Origin: an uncultured Bacteroidota bacterium
GTDB taxonomy: Bacteria; Bacteroidota; Bacteroidia; Flavobacteriales; Flavobacteriaceae
Assembly (NCBI GenBank): GCA_903819815.1
Contig: CAIJFC010000107.1
Location: forward strand, 1-23,262
DNA: 23,262 nt
Direction of reading: 5' to 3'
This document shows positions 14,770 through 22,369 of this stretch, piece by piece. The notes beneath the pieces are model-generated. The model was given only the letters and a program-made list of their open reading frames with translations. It was not told the DNA's origin and searched no databases. A program made the translations under genes and the position numbers. Numbering within the stretch: the stretch's first letter is position 1; each line of letters begins with the position of its first letter.

Positions 14770-15783
14770 TTACTTTGCCCAATTCTCAATCCAATTGGCA
14801 ACCGTTTGACACCATTCGTCGCCATCGTTCATACAAGGAATTGCCATAAAATTTTCACCGCCGTTTTCTTTGAATTCATGACTGGCTTCCATTGCAATTT
14901 CTTCTAACGTTTCCAAGCAATCCGATACAAATGCCGGAGTAACCACGGCTAAATTCTTAATTCCTTTTTTTGGCATTTTGTTCACTTCCACATCGGTGTA
15001 AGGTGTCAACCATTTGTCCCCCGCCAATCTCGATTGGAAGGTTTGGCTGTATTTCCCTTCTGGAATTCCTAGATATTTTACCACCTGTTTTGTGGTTTCA
15101 TAACATTGGTGGCGGTAACAAAATTCGTGCGCTGGTGAAGGTGTGTTACAACAAGTTCCATCTATTTTACAATGTGATTTTGTGATGTCCGTTTTACGAA
15201 TATGACGCTCCGGGATTCCATGATACGAAAACAATAAATGATCGTATTCAAACCCGTCCAAATGCTTTTTTATTGAATGTGATAAACTTGAAATGTAATC
15301 TGGTTTGTTGTAAAACGCAGGTACAATTGTAAATTTCATCTCAGGAAAATACTTTTTTCTATGCTCTTCAGCCAATTCTAAAATGGTTGTTGTAGAAGCC
15401 ATGGCGTGTTGCGGATACAAAGGAAATAACATTACTTCGTCAACGCCTTTGTCTTTCAATTCTTGCAATCCTTTTAAAATGGACATTTTTCCATAACGCA
15501 TTGCCAATCCAACGGGAATGGAAGACAATTGCTGCACTTTTTTCTGCATTCTTTGCGAAATTACAACTAAAGGAGACCCTTCTTCCCACCAAATTTTAGC
15601 ATAAGCAGCCGCTGATTTTTTAGGTCTTGTTTGTAAAATAATTCCTCGTACCAATAAAGCACGAAGCAAAAATGGCACATCAATTACATATTTATCCATT
15701 AAAAACTCATCCAAATACGGCTTGACATCTTTTGCAGTTGGACTTTCTGGAGAACCTAAATTGACTAATAATACACCTTTCAT
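14770..15783 (-). CDS. hemH: Ferrochelatase
   Basis: 337 residues. It inserts Fe(II) into protoporphyrin IX, the last step of haem synthesis. The metal-site His is His188 in SYHGIPERH (186-194) and the partner acid is Glu291 in DCLETLEEI (288-296). The start MKGVLLVNLGSPESPT is the family N-terminus, so the ATG at 15783 is secure. Between the SYHG motif and residue 230 lies a Cys-rich stretch with Cys205, Cys211, Cys212, Cys222 and Cys227 (CKIDGTCCNTPSPAHEFCYR). Some bacterial ferrochelatases carry a [2Fe-2S] cluster, so this is a candidate, not a proof. The gene is followed by hemJ 70 bases on, and follows the AraC-type regulator on the same strand. O2-dependent HemF and HemJ in this locus suggest protoporphyrin and not coproporphyrin as substrate. 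Confidence 0.97.
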   Translation of the reverse strand: MKGVLLVNLGSPESPTAKDVKPYLDEFLMDKYVIDVPFLLRALLVRGIILQTRPKKSAAAYAKIWWEEGSPLVVISQRMQKKVQQLSSIPVGLAMRYGKMSILKGLQELKDKGVDEVMLFPLYPQHAMASTTTILELAEEHRKKYFPEMKFTIVPAFYNKPDYISSLSHSIKKHLDGFEYDHLLFSYHGIPERHIRKTDITKSHCKIDGTCCNTPSPAHEFCYRHQCYETTKQVVKYLGIPEGKYSQTFQSRLAGDKWLTPYTDVEVNKMPKKGIKNLAVVTPAFVSDCLETLEEIAMEASHEFKENGGENFMAIPCMNDGDEWCQTVANWIENWAK

Positions 15784-15800
15784 ATTTTATATATTTTTTT

Positions 15801-15825
15801 AAAAAGTAAATTTTATTTACTTTTT
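15801..15825 (-). terminator. AT-rich hairpin between the AraC-type gene and hemH
   Basis: AAAAAGTAAA (15801-15810) and TTTACTTTTT (15816-15825) are perfect complements with a five-base loop. On the minus strand it lies after the regulator stop (15853) and ends in a T-tract inside the stem. It is weak because it is nearly all A-T, so read-through into hemH is likely. Confidence 0.4.
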
Positions 15826-15852
15826 ATTATTACGAATTACTAATTATTTAAA

Positions 15853-16725
15853 TTATGTGTTGGGGTTAATTGCCATCAAATATTTTTTTGGCGTCGTTGC
15901 AAATTTCTTTTTGAAAGCCGCTATAAAATGACTTCCTGTGCTGTAACCAATTTTCAAACCTACTTCATTTACATTATAGGAGCCACTGTCTAATAATTTT
16001 CGGGCGCAATCCATTTTGTAATCAAAAAGGAAGCCATAAACGGTATCGCCATAAATTTGTTTGAAACCCATTTTTAATTTCTTCAAATTCAATCCTACTT
16101 GGTCTGCTAATTCTTGTAAACCTGGCGGTTCGGCCATATTTGCAATTACAATTTCCTTAGCCTTTTTAATTTTCATGACATTTTCTTCGTCAATTAAAAA
16201 CGGACATTGTTCCGCATCTGGATCTTCGGAACGGTTGAAATACAAACTCAATAATTCGTATCCTTTTCCTTTATAATAGAGGTTTTTAATATTTGGATGT
16301 AAATTATAATGAAACAATTGGCTCAATACAATTGCCATTGAAGGGCTTATATCACTTTCGTTATAATATTTTTTATCCTGATTTTCACCACTCAAAAAAG
16401 GAATATAACTGGCTTCAGTAGAAAATAAAGCATGGAATTTTTTTATAGAAATTATCACAGAAATGACCCAAGTTTGCGGTTCTAATATTAAATTTAATGG
16501 CAATTCCTTCTGCGGATTATAAAGCAATAACGATTTTTCTTCCCTCAAATCTAAGGTGTAATTCCCTTGATTGAAAATAAATTTAGCGTTTCCTTTGATT
16601 CCAAAATGAAATTGAATAAGCCCTTGATTGATTTGCTTTTCAACTTGAAATGTTTCATTTCCATCGTTTTGAAAGCGAATTAAGATAAAATCATCTTCAA
16701 TTTTTATTACTTCTTGAGAACCCAT
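15853..16725 (-). CDS. AraC-family transcriptional regulator
   Basis: 290 residues from ATG 16725 (MGSQEVIKIEDDFILIRF). A start at 16755 would add ten residues (MYFLNKKNIA) that do not look like the family N-terminus. The N-terminal part (about 1-150) is a beta-rich sensory region with strands such as LIQFHFGIKGNAKFIFNQG. The C-terminal part (about 185-285) has two helix-turn-helix units: LQELADQVGLNLKKLKMGFK, then NVNEVGLKIGYSTGSHFIAAFKKKF followed by TPKKYL, the normal end of the family. The gene is divergent from hemA across a gap of about 230 bases and lies upstream of hemH in the same direction, so it may control one or both haem arms, perhaps sensing haem, iron or a precursor. The ligand cannot be read. 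Confidence 0.92.
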   Translation of the reverse strand: MGSQEVIKIEDDFILIRFQNDGNETFQVEKQINQGLIQFHFGIKGNAKFIFNQGNYTLDLREEKSLLLYNPQKELPLNLILEPQTWVISVIISIKKFHALFSTEASYIPFLSGENQDKKYYNESDISPSMAIVLSQLFHYNLHPNIKNLYYKGKGYELLSLYFNRSEDPDAEQCPFLIDEENVMKIKKAKEIVIANMAEPPGLQELADQVGLNLKKLKMGFKQIYGDTVYGFLFDYKMDCARKLLDSGSYNVNEVGLKIGYSTGSHFIAAFKKKFATTPKKYLMAINPNT

Positions 16726-16774
16726 AGCGATATTTTTTTTATTTAAAAAATACAATTTTTTAACTTATTTATTT

Positions 16775-16809
16775 AGAACGCATCTAAATAGACGGGCTTT
16801 AAACGTTCT
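16775..16809. promoter_or_regulatory. Inverted repeat AGAACG-N23-CGTTCT upstream of the AraC-type gene
   Basis: AGAACG (16775-16780) and CGTTCT (16804-16809) are exact reverse complements 23 bases apart, with a further GTTCT (16811-16814 region) just to the right. They lie between the regulator start and its possible -7 box (16819-16826). The placement would fit an operator for autoregulation or a leader hairpin, but six bases on each side may be chance. Confidence 0.3.
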
Positions 16810-16818
16810 GTTCTAGTG

Positions 16819-16826
16819 CAAAAATA
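16819..16826 (-). promoter_or_regulatory. Possible -7 box (TATTTTTG) for the AraC-type gene
   Basis: TATTTTTG on the minus strand fits TAnnTTTG. The same octamer occurs again at 16839-16846. Neither has a TTG at the -33 distance, and a long A-run makes chance likely. The implied leader is about 90 bases. Confidence 0.35.
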
Positions 16827-16896
16827 GAAATATAAATACAAAAATAACGATTTAAACTCAAAAAATCTCGTAGCGACACAAATAGTCCTTTAAGCG

Positions 16897-16928
16897 TTGT
16901 TTTTATAAAAACTATAGCTATAATTTTG
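16897..16928 (+). promoter_or_regulatory. Bacteroidota promoter of hemA
   Basis: TTG (16897-16899), 21 bases, then TAATTTTG (16921-16928), which matches TAnnTTTG. The ATG of hemA follows 24 bases later. This is the likely promoter for the whole plus-strand haem arm, since none of the later gaps shows one as good. Confidence 0.7.
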
Positions 16929-16952
16929 CCAAACTTTATGTAAAGTGCATTT

Positions 16953-18254
16953 ATGAAAAACAATCAATCGAAACAGCTCTATTTTTATTCTGTAGGATTA
17001 AGCTATAAAAAAGCCGATGCCGAAATCAGAGGAAAATTTAGTTTGGATTCTGCAGCCAAAACACGTTTGCTTAAACAGGCTAAGCAGGAAGGTATTGAGA
17101 GTTTAATTGTGACTTCAACCTGCAATAGAACCGAAGTTTACGGTTTTGCTGAACACCCATTCCAACTGATAAAACTAATTTGCGAACACAGCCAAGGAAC
17201 AGTTGAAGGGTTTCAAGAATTTGGTTTCATTTACAAAGGACAAGAAGCTATAAATCATATTTTTCAAGTGGGAACTGGCTTAGACAGTCAGATTCTTGGA
17301 GATTTTGAAATCATAAGCCAATTAAAATTGAGCTTTGCCGAATCTAGAAAATTAGGATTAATAAATACCTATTTGGATCGATTGATAAATGCCGTAATTC
17401 AAGCGAGCAAAAAAATTAAAACCGATACGGAAATTAGCTCTGGTGCCACTTCAGTATCATTTGCATCGGTACAATATATCATCAAAAATGTAGAAGATAT
17501 TGGAAACAAAAACATCTTGCTTTTTGGTACAGGGAAAATAGGGAGAAATACCTGTGAGAATTTGGTTAAACATACCAAAAACGAACAAATTACTTTGATT
17601 AATAGAACCAAAGACAAAGCGGAGAAATTAGCTGGTAAATTGAATTTAATCGTTAAAGATTATGCCGAATTGCATTTGGAACTTCAAAAAGCCGATGTAG
17701 TTGTAGTAGCAACTGGCGCACAAAACCCTACAATCGACAAAGCTATTTTGAATCTTAAAAAGCCAATTTTAATCCTAGATTTATCGATTCCAAAAAACGT
17801 TCATGAAAATGTAACTGATTTAGAAGGGGTGACGCTAATACATATGGACCATTTATCGCAAATGACTGACGATACTTTGGAGCGAAGAAAGCAACATATC
17901 CCTGCCGCGGAAGCGATTATTGAAGATTTCAAAATGGAATTTAATATTTGGATGAATGGTAGAAAACACGCTCCAACTATTCACGCTTTAAAAGCAAAAT
18001 TGAATGATATCGTTGAAAACGAACTGACTTACCAACGTAAGAAATTACCTAATTTTGATGAAGAACAAGCCGGATTAATAAGCGCTAGAATTATTCAAAA
18101 AATCACCAGCCATTTTGCAAGTCACCTAAAAGACGAAAACACATCGGTGGATGAAAGTATCGAATTCATTGAAAAAGTTTTCCAAATTGGGCATCAATTA
18201 CCCGTTAAAAAAACTTCAGAAATAGAAGAAAAATATAAAATTACACTATCCTAA
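16953..18254 (+). CDS. hemA: Glutamyl-tRNA reductase
   Basis: 433 residues. It reduces glutamyl-tRNA(Glu) with NADPH to glutamate-1-semialdehyde, the first committed step of the C5 haem route. The catalytic Cys is Cys57 in TSTCNRTEVYGF. The GQILGDFEI-like motif appears as DSQILGDFEI (111-120). The NADPH-binding domain has LLFGTGKIGRNT (189-200), and the C-terminal dimerisation helices are complete. So the organism uses the C5 path and not ALA synthase. hemL, which makes the next product, is not in the window. It is the first gene of the plus-strand arm, divergent from the AraC-type regulator, with its own promoter. hemC starts 31 bases after the stop. Confidence 0.97.
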   Translation: MKNNQSKQLYFYSVGLSYKKADAEIRGKFSLDSAAKTRLLKQAKQEGIESLIVTSTCNRTEVYGFAEHPFQLIKLICEHSQGTVEGFQEFGFIYKGQEAINHIFQVGTGLDSQILGDFEIISQLKLSFAESRKLGLINTYLDRLINAVIQASKKIKTDTEISSGATSVSFASVQYIIKNVEDIGNKNILLFGTGKIGRNTCENLVKHTKNEQITLINRTKDKAEKLAGKLNLIVKDYAELHLELQKADVVVVATGAQNPTIDKAILNLKKPILILDLSIPKNVHENVTDLEGVTLIHMDHLSQMTDDTLERRKQHIPAAEAIIEDFKMEFNIWMNGRKHAPTIHALKAKLNDIVENELTYQRKKLPNFDEEQAGLISARIIQKITSHFASHLKDENTSVDESIEFIEKVFQIGHQLPVKKTSEIEEKYKITLS

Positions 18255-18285
18255 AATCTTAAAGTAAAGATTTCAAAACTACTTA

Positions 18286-19215
18286 ATGATGGCTCAAAAA
18301 GTGATACGTATCGGAACTCGAGATAGTGAATTAGCACTTTGGCAAGCGCGCACAGTAGAAAAAAAATTAAACGATTTAGGTTATAAAACCGAAATTGTTG
18401 CGGTAAAATCTGCCGGAGATATTATTTTAAACAAACCCTTATATGAATTAGGAATTACCGGGATTTTCACAAAAACCCTGGATATTGCTATGATTAATGG
18501 TCAAGTTGATATTGCCGTTCATTCCATGAAAGACGTTCCTACCGCATTACCTGAAGGAATTGTTCAAGCGGCAGTTTTAGAAAGAGCCAACGAAAAAGAC
18601 CTATTAATTTATAAAACCAATTTAGATTTTTTATCTCAAGAAGGTACAATCGCTTCGGGAAGTTTGCGTCGTCAAGCACAATGGTTGCACAAATATCCAA
18701 ATCACAAAGTGGTTGATTTGCGCGGAAACGTGAATTTGCGAATGCAAAAACTGAATGATAGTGATTGGAACGGAGCCCTATTTGCGGCAGCGGGATTAGA
18801 GAGAATAGGACTTAAACCAAAAAAATACGAAGTCTTGGACTGGATGATTCCGGCACCTGCTCAAGGCGCAATGGTAGTTTTAGCAATGGCAAATGACGAA
18901 TTTTGCTGGCAAGCAGTTTCCGAATTAAACGATTTGGAAACCGATATTTGCACCTATATAGAAAGACAATTTTTAAGAACATTAGAAGGCGGATGTACCG
19001 CGCCAATTGGAGCAATTGCAAAATTTACCGAAGACACCATCGAATTTAAAGGCGCCCTTTTTTCCATTGATGGAACGCAAAAAATGGAAGTTGAAAAAGT
19101 AGTTCCAATCGAGCTATGGAAGAAAATCGGCTTTGAATTGGCAAAAGAAATTTTAAGTAATGGCGGTGAAGAACTGATGACTAACATTAAAGAATCTCTG
19201 AAAAAAGATGAGTAG
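18286..19215 (+). CDS. hemC: Hydroxymethylbilane synthase (porphobilinogen deaminase)
   Basis: 309 residues. It joins four porphobilinogen units into hydroxymethylbilane in the cytoplasm. The cofactor-binding Cys is Cys237 in EGGCTAPIGA, and the substrate-binding motifs are IGTRDSELALWQA (9-21), VHSMKDVPTALPEG (78-91), and SGSLRRQAQW (124-133). All expected residues are present. The start is either the first or second Met (18286 or 18289); both give a normal N-terminus. Its last eight bases overlap the first codons of hemD (ATGAGTAG), a classic coupled arrangement. Confidence 0.97.
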   Translation: MMAQKVIRIGTRDSELALWQARTVEKKLNDLGYKTEIVAVKSAGDIILNKPLYELGITGIFTKTLDIAMINGQVDIAVHSMKDVPTALPEGIVQAAVLERANEKDLLIYKTNLDFLSQEGTIASGSLRRQAQWLHKYPNHKVVDLRGNVNLRMQKLNDSDWNGALFAAAGLERIGLKPKKYEVLDWMIPAPAQGAMVVLAMANDEFCWQAVSELNDLETDICTYIERQFLRTLEGGCTAPIGAIAKFTEDTIEFKGALFSIDGTQKMEVEKVVPIELWKKIGFELAKEILSNGGEELMTNIKESLKKDE

Positions 19216-19873
19216 CTTGGTTCCTATATTATCTACAAAAGTGCTTTCTCCATCTCAAAGAGAAACTTTAGTAAACGCCTATTTTTCAGTTATTGAAGAA
19301 GATTTTATAGCTACAAAAAATCAAAATTTTGACCTTACTGAAATCAATTCCAACTTAATTTTTACCAGTCAAAATGCGGCTCAAAGTGTTTTGCTTCATC
19401 CAAAATGTCAAGAATTAAAATCGAAAAATGTTTTTTGTGTTGGAATAAAAACAAAAGCTTTATTAGAAGAAAACGGATTTAATGTTATCGTTTACGTTGA
19501 TTACGCAGCTGATTTAGCTGAAATCATCACGTTGATTTATGCTAATGAAAGCTATACCTTTTTTAGTGGGAATTTGCGAAAAGAAACCTTGCCAATAGCA
19601 TTAAAAGAAGCGAACATTAAGTTCAATGAGATTCAGGTGTACGAAACATCGTTGACTCCAATAAAAATTAAAGAAACGGTAGAAGCCATTTTATTTTTTA
19701 GTCCGTCGGGAGTGGAAAGTTATTTAATGGAAAACAAATTAAAAAAAGAAATCTGTTTTTGCATTGGCGAAACTACTTCGGATGCATTACCAAAAACAGT
19801 TAAAAATATAATTATTGCATCGCAGCCGTCAATTGAAAACATGATTGAGGGAGCGATAGCAGAATTTAAATAA
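19208..19873 (+). CDS. hemD: Uroporphyrinogen-III synthase
   Basis: 221 residues. It closes hydroxymethylbilane to uroporphyrinogen III with ring D inverted. HemD is poorly conserved in sequence, so this call rests on length, order after hemC and a few family marks: TSQNAAQSVL (near residue 57), the VGIKTKALLEENGF segment, the FFSGNLRKETLP turn, ILFFSPSGVESYL and FCIGETTSDALP. These place the two alpha/beta halves as expected. Translation is coupled to hemC by an eight-base overlap. A palindromic repeat begins just after the stop. Confidence 0.93.
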   Translation: MSSLVPILSTKVLSPSQRETLVNAYFSVIEEDFIATKNQNFDLTEINSNLIFTSQNAAQSVLLHPKCQELKSKNVFCVGIKTKALLEENGFNVIVYVDYAADLAEIITLIYANESYTFFSGNLRKETLPIALKEANIKFNEIQVYETSLTPIKIKETVEAILFFSPSGVESYLMENKLKKEICFCIGETTSDALPKTVKNIIIASQPSIENMIEGAIAEFK

Positions 19874-19876
19874 TAT

Positions 19877-19905
19877 ACCTGACAGGTTTTGAAAACCTGT
19901 CAGGT
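19877..19905. repeat. Double palindrome of the ACCTGACAGGT type, hemD-hemE gap
   Basis: ACCTGACAGGTTTT (19877-19890) and AAAACCTGTCAGGT (19892-19905) are exact reverse complements about a single G. Each arm also holds its own smaller palindrome, ACCTG-A-CAGGT and ACCTG-T-CAGGT. The RNA could form one long hairpin or two small ones. It starts four bases after the hemD stop. There is no strong T-run, so it is probably not a terminator but a REP-like element; I believe the motif is common in Flavobacterium gaps. Confidence 0.85.
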
Positions 19906-19920
19906 TTAAAATCAAAAAAA

Positions 19921-20946
19921 ATGATAAAGAACGACCTATTTTTAAAAGCGCTACGAGGAGAAACGGTGGAACGCCCTCCGGTTTGGATGATGCGTCAAGC
20001 GGGAAGATATTTGCCAGAATTCATCGCGTTGCGTGATAAATATGATTTTTTCACGCGTTGTCAAACTCCAGAATTAGCGGCTGAAATTACCGTTCAACCC
20101 ATTCGTAGAATTGCTCCAGATGCAGCTATTTTATTCTCGGATATTTTGGTTGTTCCTCAAGCAATGGGAATTGAAGTATTGATGAAAGAGAACATTGGGC
20201 CATTTTTACCAAACCCAATTCGTACCATTCAAGATGTCGAAAAAGTGATTGTTCCTAATATTCATGAAACTTTAGGCTACGTGATGGAGGCTATTAAATT
20301 GACCAAAGAAATGTTGAACGATGAGGTGCCGTTGATTGGTTTCGCAGGTTCACCATGGACAATTTTCTGTTATGCTGTGGAAGGGAAAGGATCAAAAAGT
20401 TTTGATACTGCCAAAGGATTTTGTTTCTCCAATCCAGTTGCAGCACACGTATTATTACAAAAAATTACCGATACCACTATTTTATATTTGAAAGAAAAAG
20501 TTAAAGCAGGTGTTGATGCCGTTCAGATTTTCGACTCTTGGGGCGGAATGCTTTCGCCAGTTGATTATCAAGAATTCTCTTGGAAATACATCAACCAAAT
20601 TGTAGAAGCTTTAGCAGATGACGCACCCGTAATTGTTTTCGGAAAAGGATGTTGGTTTGCCTTGGGAGAAATGGGGAAAAGTAGGGCTTCCGCATTGGGT
20701 GTGGATTGGACGTGTTCGCCAAGAAACGCAAGATATTTATCAGGTGGAAACATCACATTGCAAGGAAATTTTGATCCAAGTCGTTTGCTTTCGCCAATTC
20801 CAGTGATCAAAAAAATGGTTCACCAAATGATTAACGAATTCGGAAAAGACAAATATATTGCCAATTTAGGGCACGGTATTTTACCAAATATTCCTGTAGA
20901 TCACGCGAAGGCTTTTGTGGATGCTGTGAAGGAGTATGGAAAATAA
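19921..20946 (+). CDS. hemE: Uroporphyrinogen decarboxylase
   Basis: 341 residues. It removes four carboxylates from uroporphyrinogen III to give coproporphyrinogen III, without a cofactor. The first signature is RPPVWMMRQAGRYLPEF (18-34), and the catalytic Asp is Asp74 in ILFSDILVVPQAMG; the spacing from Arg25 to Asp74 equals that from Arg37 to Asp86 in the human enzyme. The second signature is GFAGSPWTIFCYAVEG (about 140-155). The C-terminal GHGILPNIPVDHAKAFVDAV is also family-typical. The start, MIKNDLFLKALRGE, is the usual one. The stop codon lies at the very edge of the first AGCT-type repeat. Confidence 0.97.
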   Translation: MIKNDLFLKALRGETVERPPVWMMRQAGRYLPEFIALRDKYDFFTRCQTPELAAEITVQPIRRIAPDAAILFSDILVVPQAMGIEVLMKENIGPFLPNPIRTIQDVEKVIVPNIHETLGYVMEAIKLTKEMLNDEVPLIGFAGSPWTIFCYAVEGKGSKSFDTAKGFCFSNPVAAHVLLQKITDTTILYLKEKVKAGVDAVQIFDSWGGMLSPVDYQEFSWKYINQIVEALADDAPVIVFGKGCWFALGEMGKSRASALGVDWTCSPRNARYLSGGNITLQGNFDPSRLLSPIPVIKKMVHQMINEFGKDKYIANLGHGILPNIPVDHAKAFVDAVKEYGK

Positions 20947-20979
20947 GCTGATAGCAGACAGCTGTTAGCTAAAAGCTTA
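20944..20979. repeat. AGCT-rich repeat R1 after hemE
   Basis: The segment from the hemE stop contains AGCT three times, ends that pair as TAAGCT (20944-20949) with AGCTTA (20974-20979), and the central palindrome ACAGCTGT. It holds AGCTAAAAGCT at 20967-20977, which appears inverted in R2 as AGCTTTTAGCT. The hemF ATG follows at 20986. Confidence 0.7.
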
Positions 20980-20985
20980 AAAAAA

Positions 20986-21933
20986 ATGAAAAACAAATTC
21001 TACCACTACCTACAAACTCTACAAGACCAAATCTGCTCAGGATTAGAGGCTTGCGATGGTGTTGCTAAATTCCGAGAAGACATTTGGACTCGAGTCGTAG
21101 ACGAACAGGGCGAAGCCAAACGCTCAGAAGGCGGAGGCGGACGAACACGCGTAATAGAGACCGGAGCCATTTTCGAAAAAGGCGGTGTGAACATTTCTGC
21201 AGTGCACGGAAAATTACCAGATAGCATGCAAAAACTATTCAATGTGGGTGAAGCTGATTTCTTTGCCTGTGGATTGAGTTTGGTTTTGCATCCAAAAAGT
21301 CCAATGGTGCCAACCGTTCACGCGAATTGGCGCTATTTCGAAATGTATGATGATAACGGAAATGTGATTCAGCAATGGTTTGGTGGTGGTCAAGATTTAA
21401 CGCCTTATTATTTGTTTGAAGAAGATGCAATACATTTTCATCAAACCTGTAAAACTGCTTGCGACAAACACAATCAAGATTTTTATCCCAAATATAAAAA
21501 ACAATGTGATGCTTATTTTTGGAACACACATCGCAATGAAGCCCGAGGAATTGGTGGGTTATTTTTCGATTATTGCAAAGCTACCGAAACAATGTCAATG
21601 GAAGATTGGTACAATTTTGTAACCGAAGTGGGTAATAGTTTTCTAGAAGCCTATATTCCAATTGTCGAAAAAAGAAAGAATTTGCCTTACACTTCAGCAC
21701 AAAGAACGTGGCAAGAAATCCGTCGTGGAAGATATGTTGAATTCAATTTGGTACACGACAAAGGCACGCTATTTGGCCTAAAAACCAATGGCCGAATTGA
21801 AAGTATTTTGATGAGTTTACCTCCACACGTTCAGTGGGTTTATGACCATCATCCTGAAAAAGGAAGCGAAGAAGAAAAATTAATAGAAGTGTTAGAGAAT
21901 CCAAAAGATTGGCTATCAGCAATTAGCTTTTAG
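20986..21933 (+). CDS. hemF: Coproporphyrinogen III oxidase, oxygen dependent
   Basis: 315 residues. It turns coproporphyrinogen III to protoporphyrinogen IX using O2. Family motifs are intact: EGGGGRTRVIETGAIFEKGG (48-67), NISAVHGKLP, VHANWRYFEM, WFGGGQDLTPYY (about 130-141), FDYCKATE, and RRGRYVEFNLVHDKGTLFGL near the C-terminus. Being O2 dependent, it points to an aerobic life style, in contrast to HemN. The last residues, SAISF after KDWL, are coded by repeat R2 and are probably not ancestral. The next gene is not a haem gene but a four-helix-bundle protein. Confidence 0.96.
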   Translation: MKNKFYHYLQTLQDQICSGLEACDGVAKFREDIWTRVVDEQGEAKRSEGGGGRTRVIETGAIFEKGGVNISAVHGKLPDSMQKLFNVGEADFFACGLSLVLHPKSPMVPTVHANWRYFEMYDDNGNVIQQWFGGGQDLTPYYLFEEDAIHFHQTCKTACDKHNQDFYPKYKKQCDAYFWNTHRNEARGIGGLFFDYCKATETMSMEDWYNFVTEVGNSFLEAYIPIVEKRKNLPYTSAQRTWQEIRRGRYVEFNLVHDKGTLFGLKTNGRIESILMSLPPHVQWVYDHHPEKGSEEEKLIEVLENPKDWLSAISF

Positions 21934-21951
21934 CTGTCAGCTACTAGTTGA
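21911..21951. repeat. AGCT-rich repeat R2 across the hemF stop codon
   Basis: The segment holds TCAGCAATTAGCT (21916-21928) and AGCTTTTAGCT (21925-21935). The first is the exact reverse complement of AGCTAATTGCTGA in R3 and the second of AGCTAAAAGCT in R1. The hemF stop TAG (21931-21933) lies inside it. Confidence 0.75.
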
Positions 21952-22003
21952 TAAAAATTAATATATTGCAATAAAAATAAGTCTATAACTAAACGCCAAA
22001 AAA

Positions 22004-22369
22004 ATGAGAGATTATAAAAAATATTTAGTTTGGGAAAAATCACATCAGTTAACACTTGATATTTATCGAAATGTAATTTCATTCCCAAAAGAGGAACTGT
22101 TCGGATTAATTAGTCAGATAAAAAGGTCTTCAAGTTCAATCCCAACGAATATTGCAGAGGGATGTGGAAGAAATTCTGACAAAGATTTTTGTAGATTTCT
22201 TTATATTGCTTTTGGTTCTGCTAACGAATTAGAATATCAAATAATATTGAGTATTGATTTAGATTTTATTAAAAATGAAAATGGTCAAAAACTCTTATTT
22301 CAAGTTGAAGAAGTAAAAAAAATGCTAAACGGATTAATAACAAAGCTAAACGCATCAGCTAATTGCTGA
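22004..22369 (+). CDS. Four-helix-bundle protein (23S rRNA intervening-sequence family)
   Basis: 121 residues, the normal size of this family. The marks are clear: YKKYLVWEKSHQLTLDIYRN at the N-terminus, FGLISQIKRSSSSIPTNIAEG with the conserved S-I-P-NIAEG core (about 37-56), then GR.SDKDFCRFLYIAFGSANELEYQI and a closing helix EVKKMLNGLITKLNA. The fold is a four-helix bundle that forms a pentamer in known members; relatives occur in 23S rRNA intervening sequences and as the Avd accessory protein of diversity-generating retroelements. Here it stands alone between hemF and hemB with no reverse transcriptase. Its last codons and stop lie inside repeat R3, and R2 plus R3 form an inverted pair around it. 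Function unknown. Confidence 0.93.
   Translation: MRDYKKYLVWEKSHQLTLDIYRNVISFPKEELFGLISQIKRSSSSIPTNIAEGCGRNSDKDFCRFLYIAFGSANELEYQIILSIDLDFIKNENGQKLLFQVEEVKKMLNGLITKLNASANC

Noticed and set aside
16756..16952. Riboswitch or small RNA in the hemA/araC gap
   Set aside because: I see promoter-like boxes and a weak inverted repeat but no recognisable riboswitch core or terminator ahead of hemA.
19208..19215. Frameshift or broken gene where hemC and hemD overlap
   Set aside because: The ATGAGTAG overlap is a normal coupled arrangement; both proteins are full length.
21239..21622. Open frames on both strands inside hemF and similar ones inside other genes (for example 3282-3482, 10715-11008, 18954-19187, 22300-22719)
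   Set aside because: They lie wholly or almost wholly within well-supported genes, show no family motifs and have no promoter; they are frame shadows.
22004..22369. Diversity-generating retroelement suggested by an Avd-like four-helix-bundle gene
   Set aside because: There is no reverse transcriptase, no template/variable repeat pair and no variable C-type lectin target in the window. The gene matches the general 23S IVS family.
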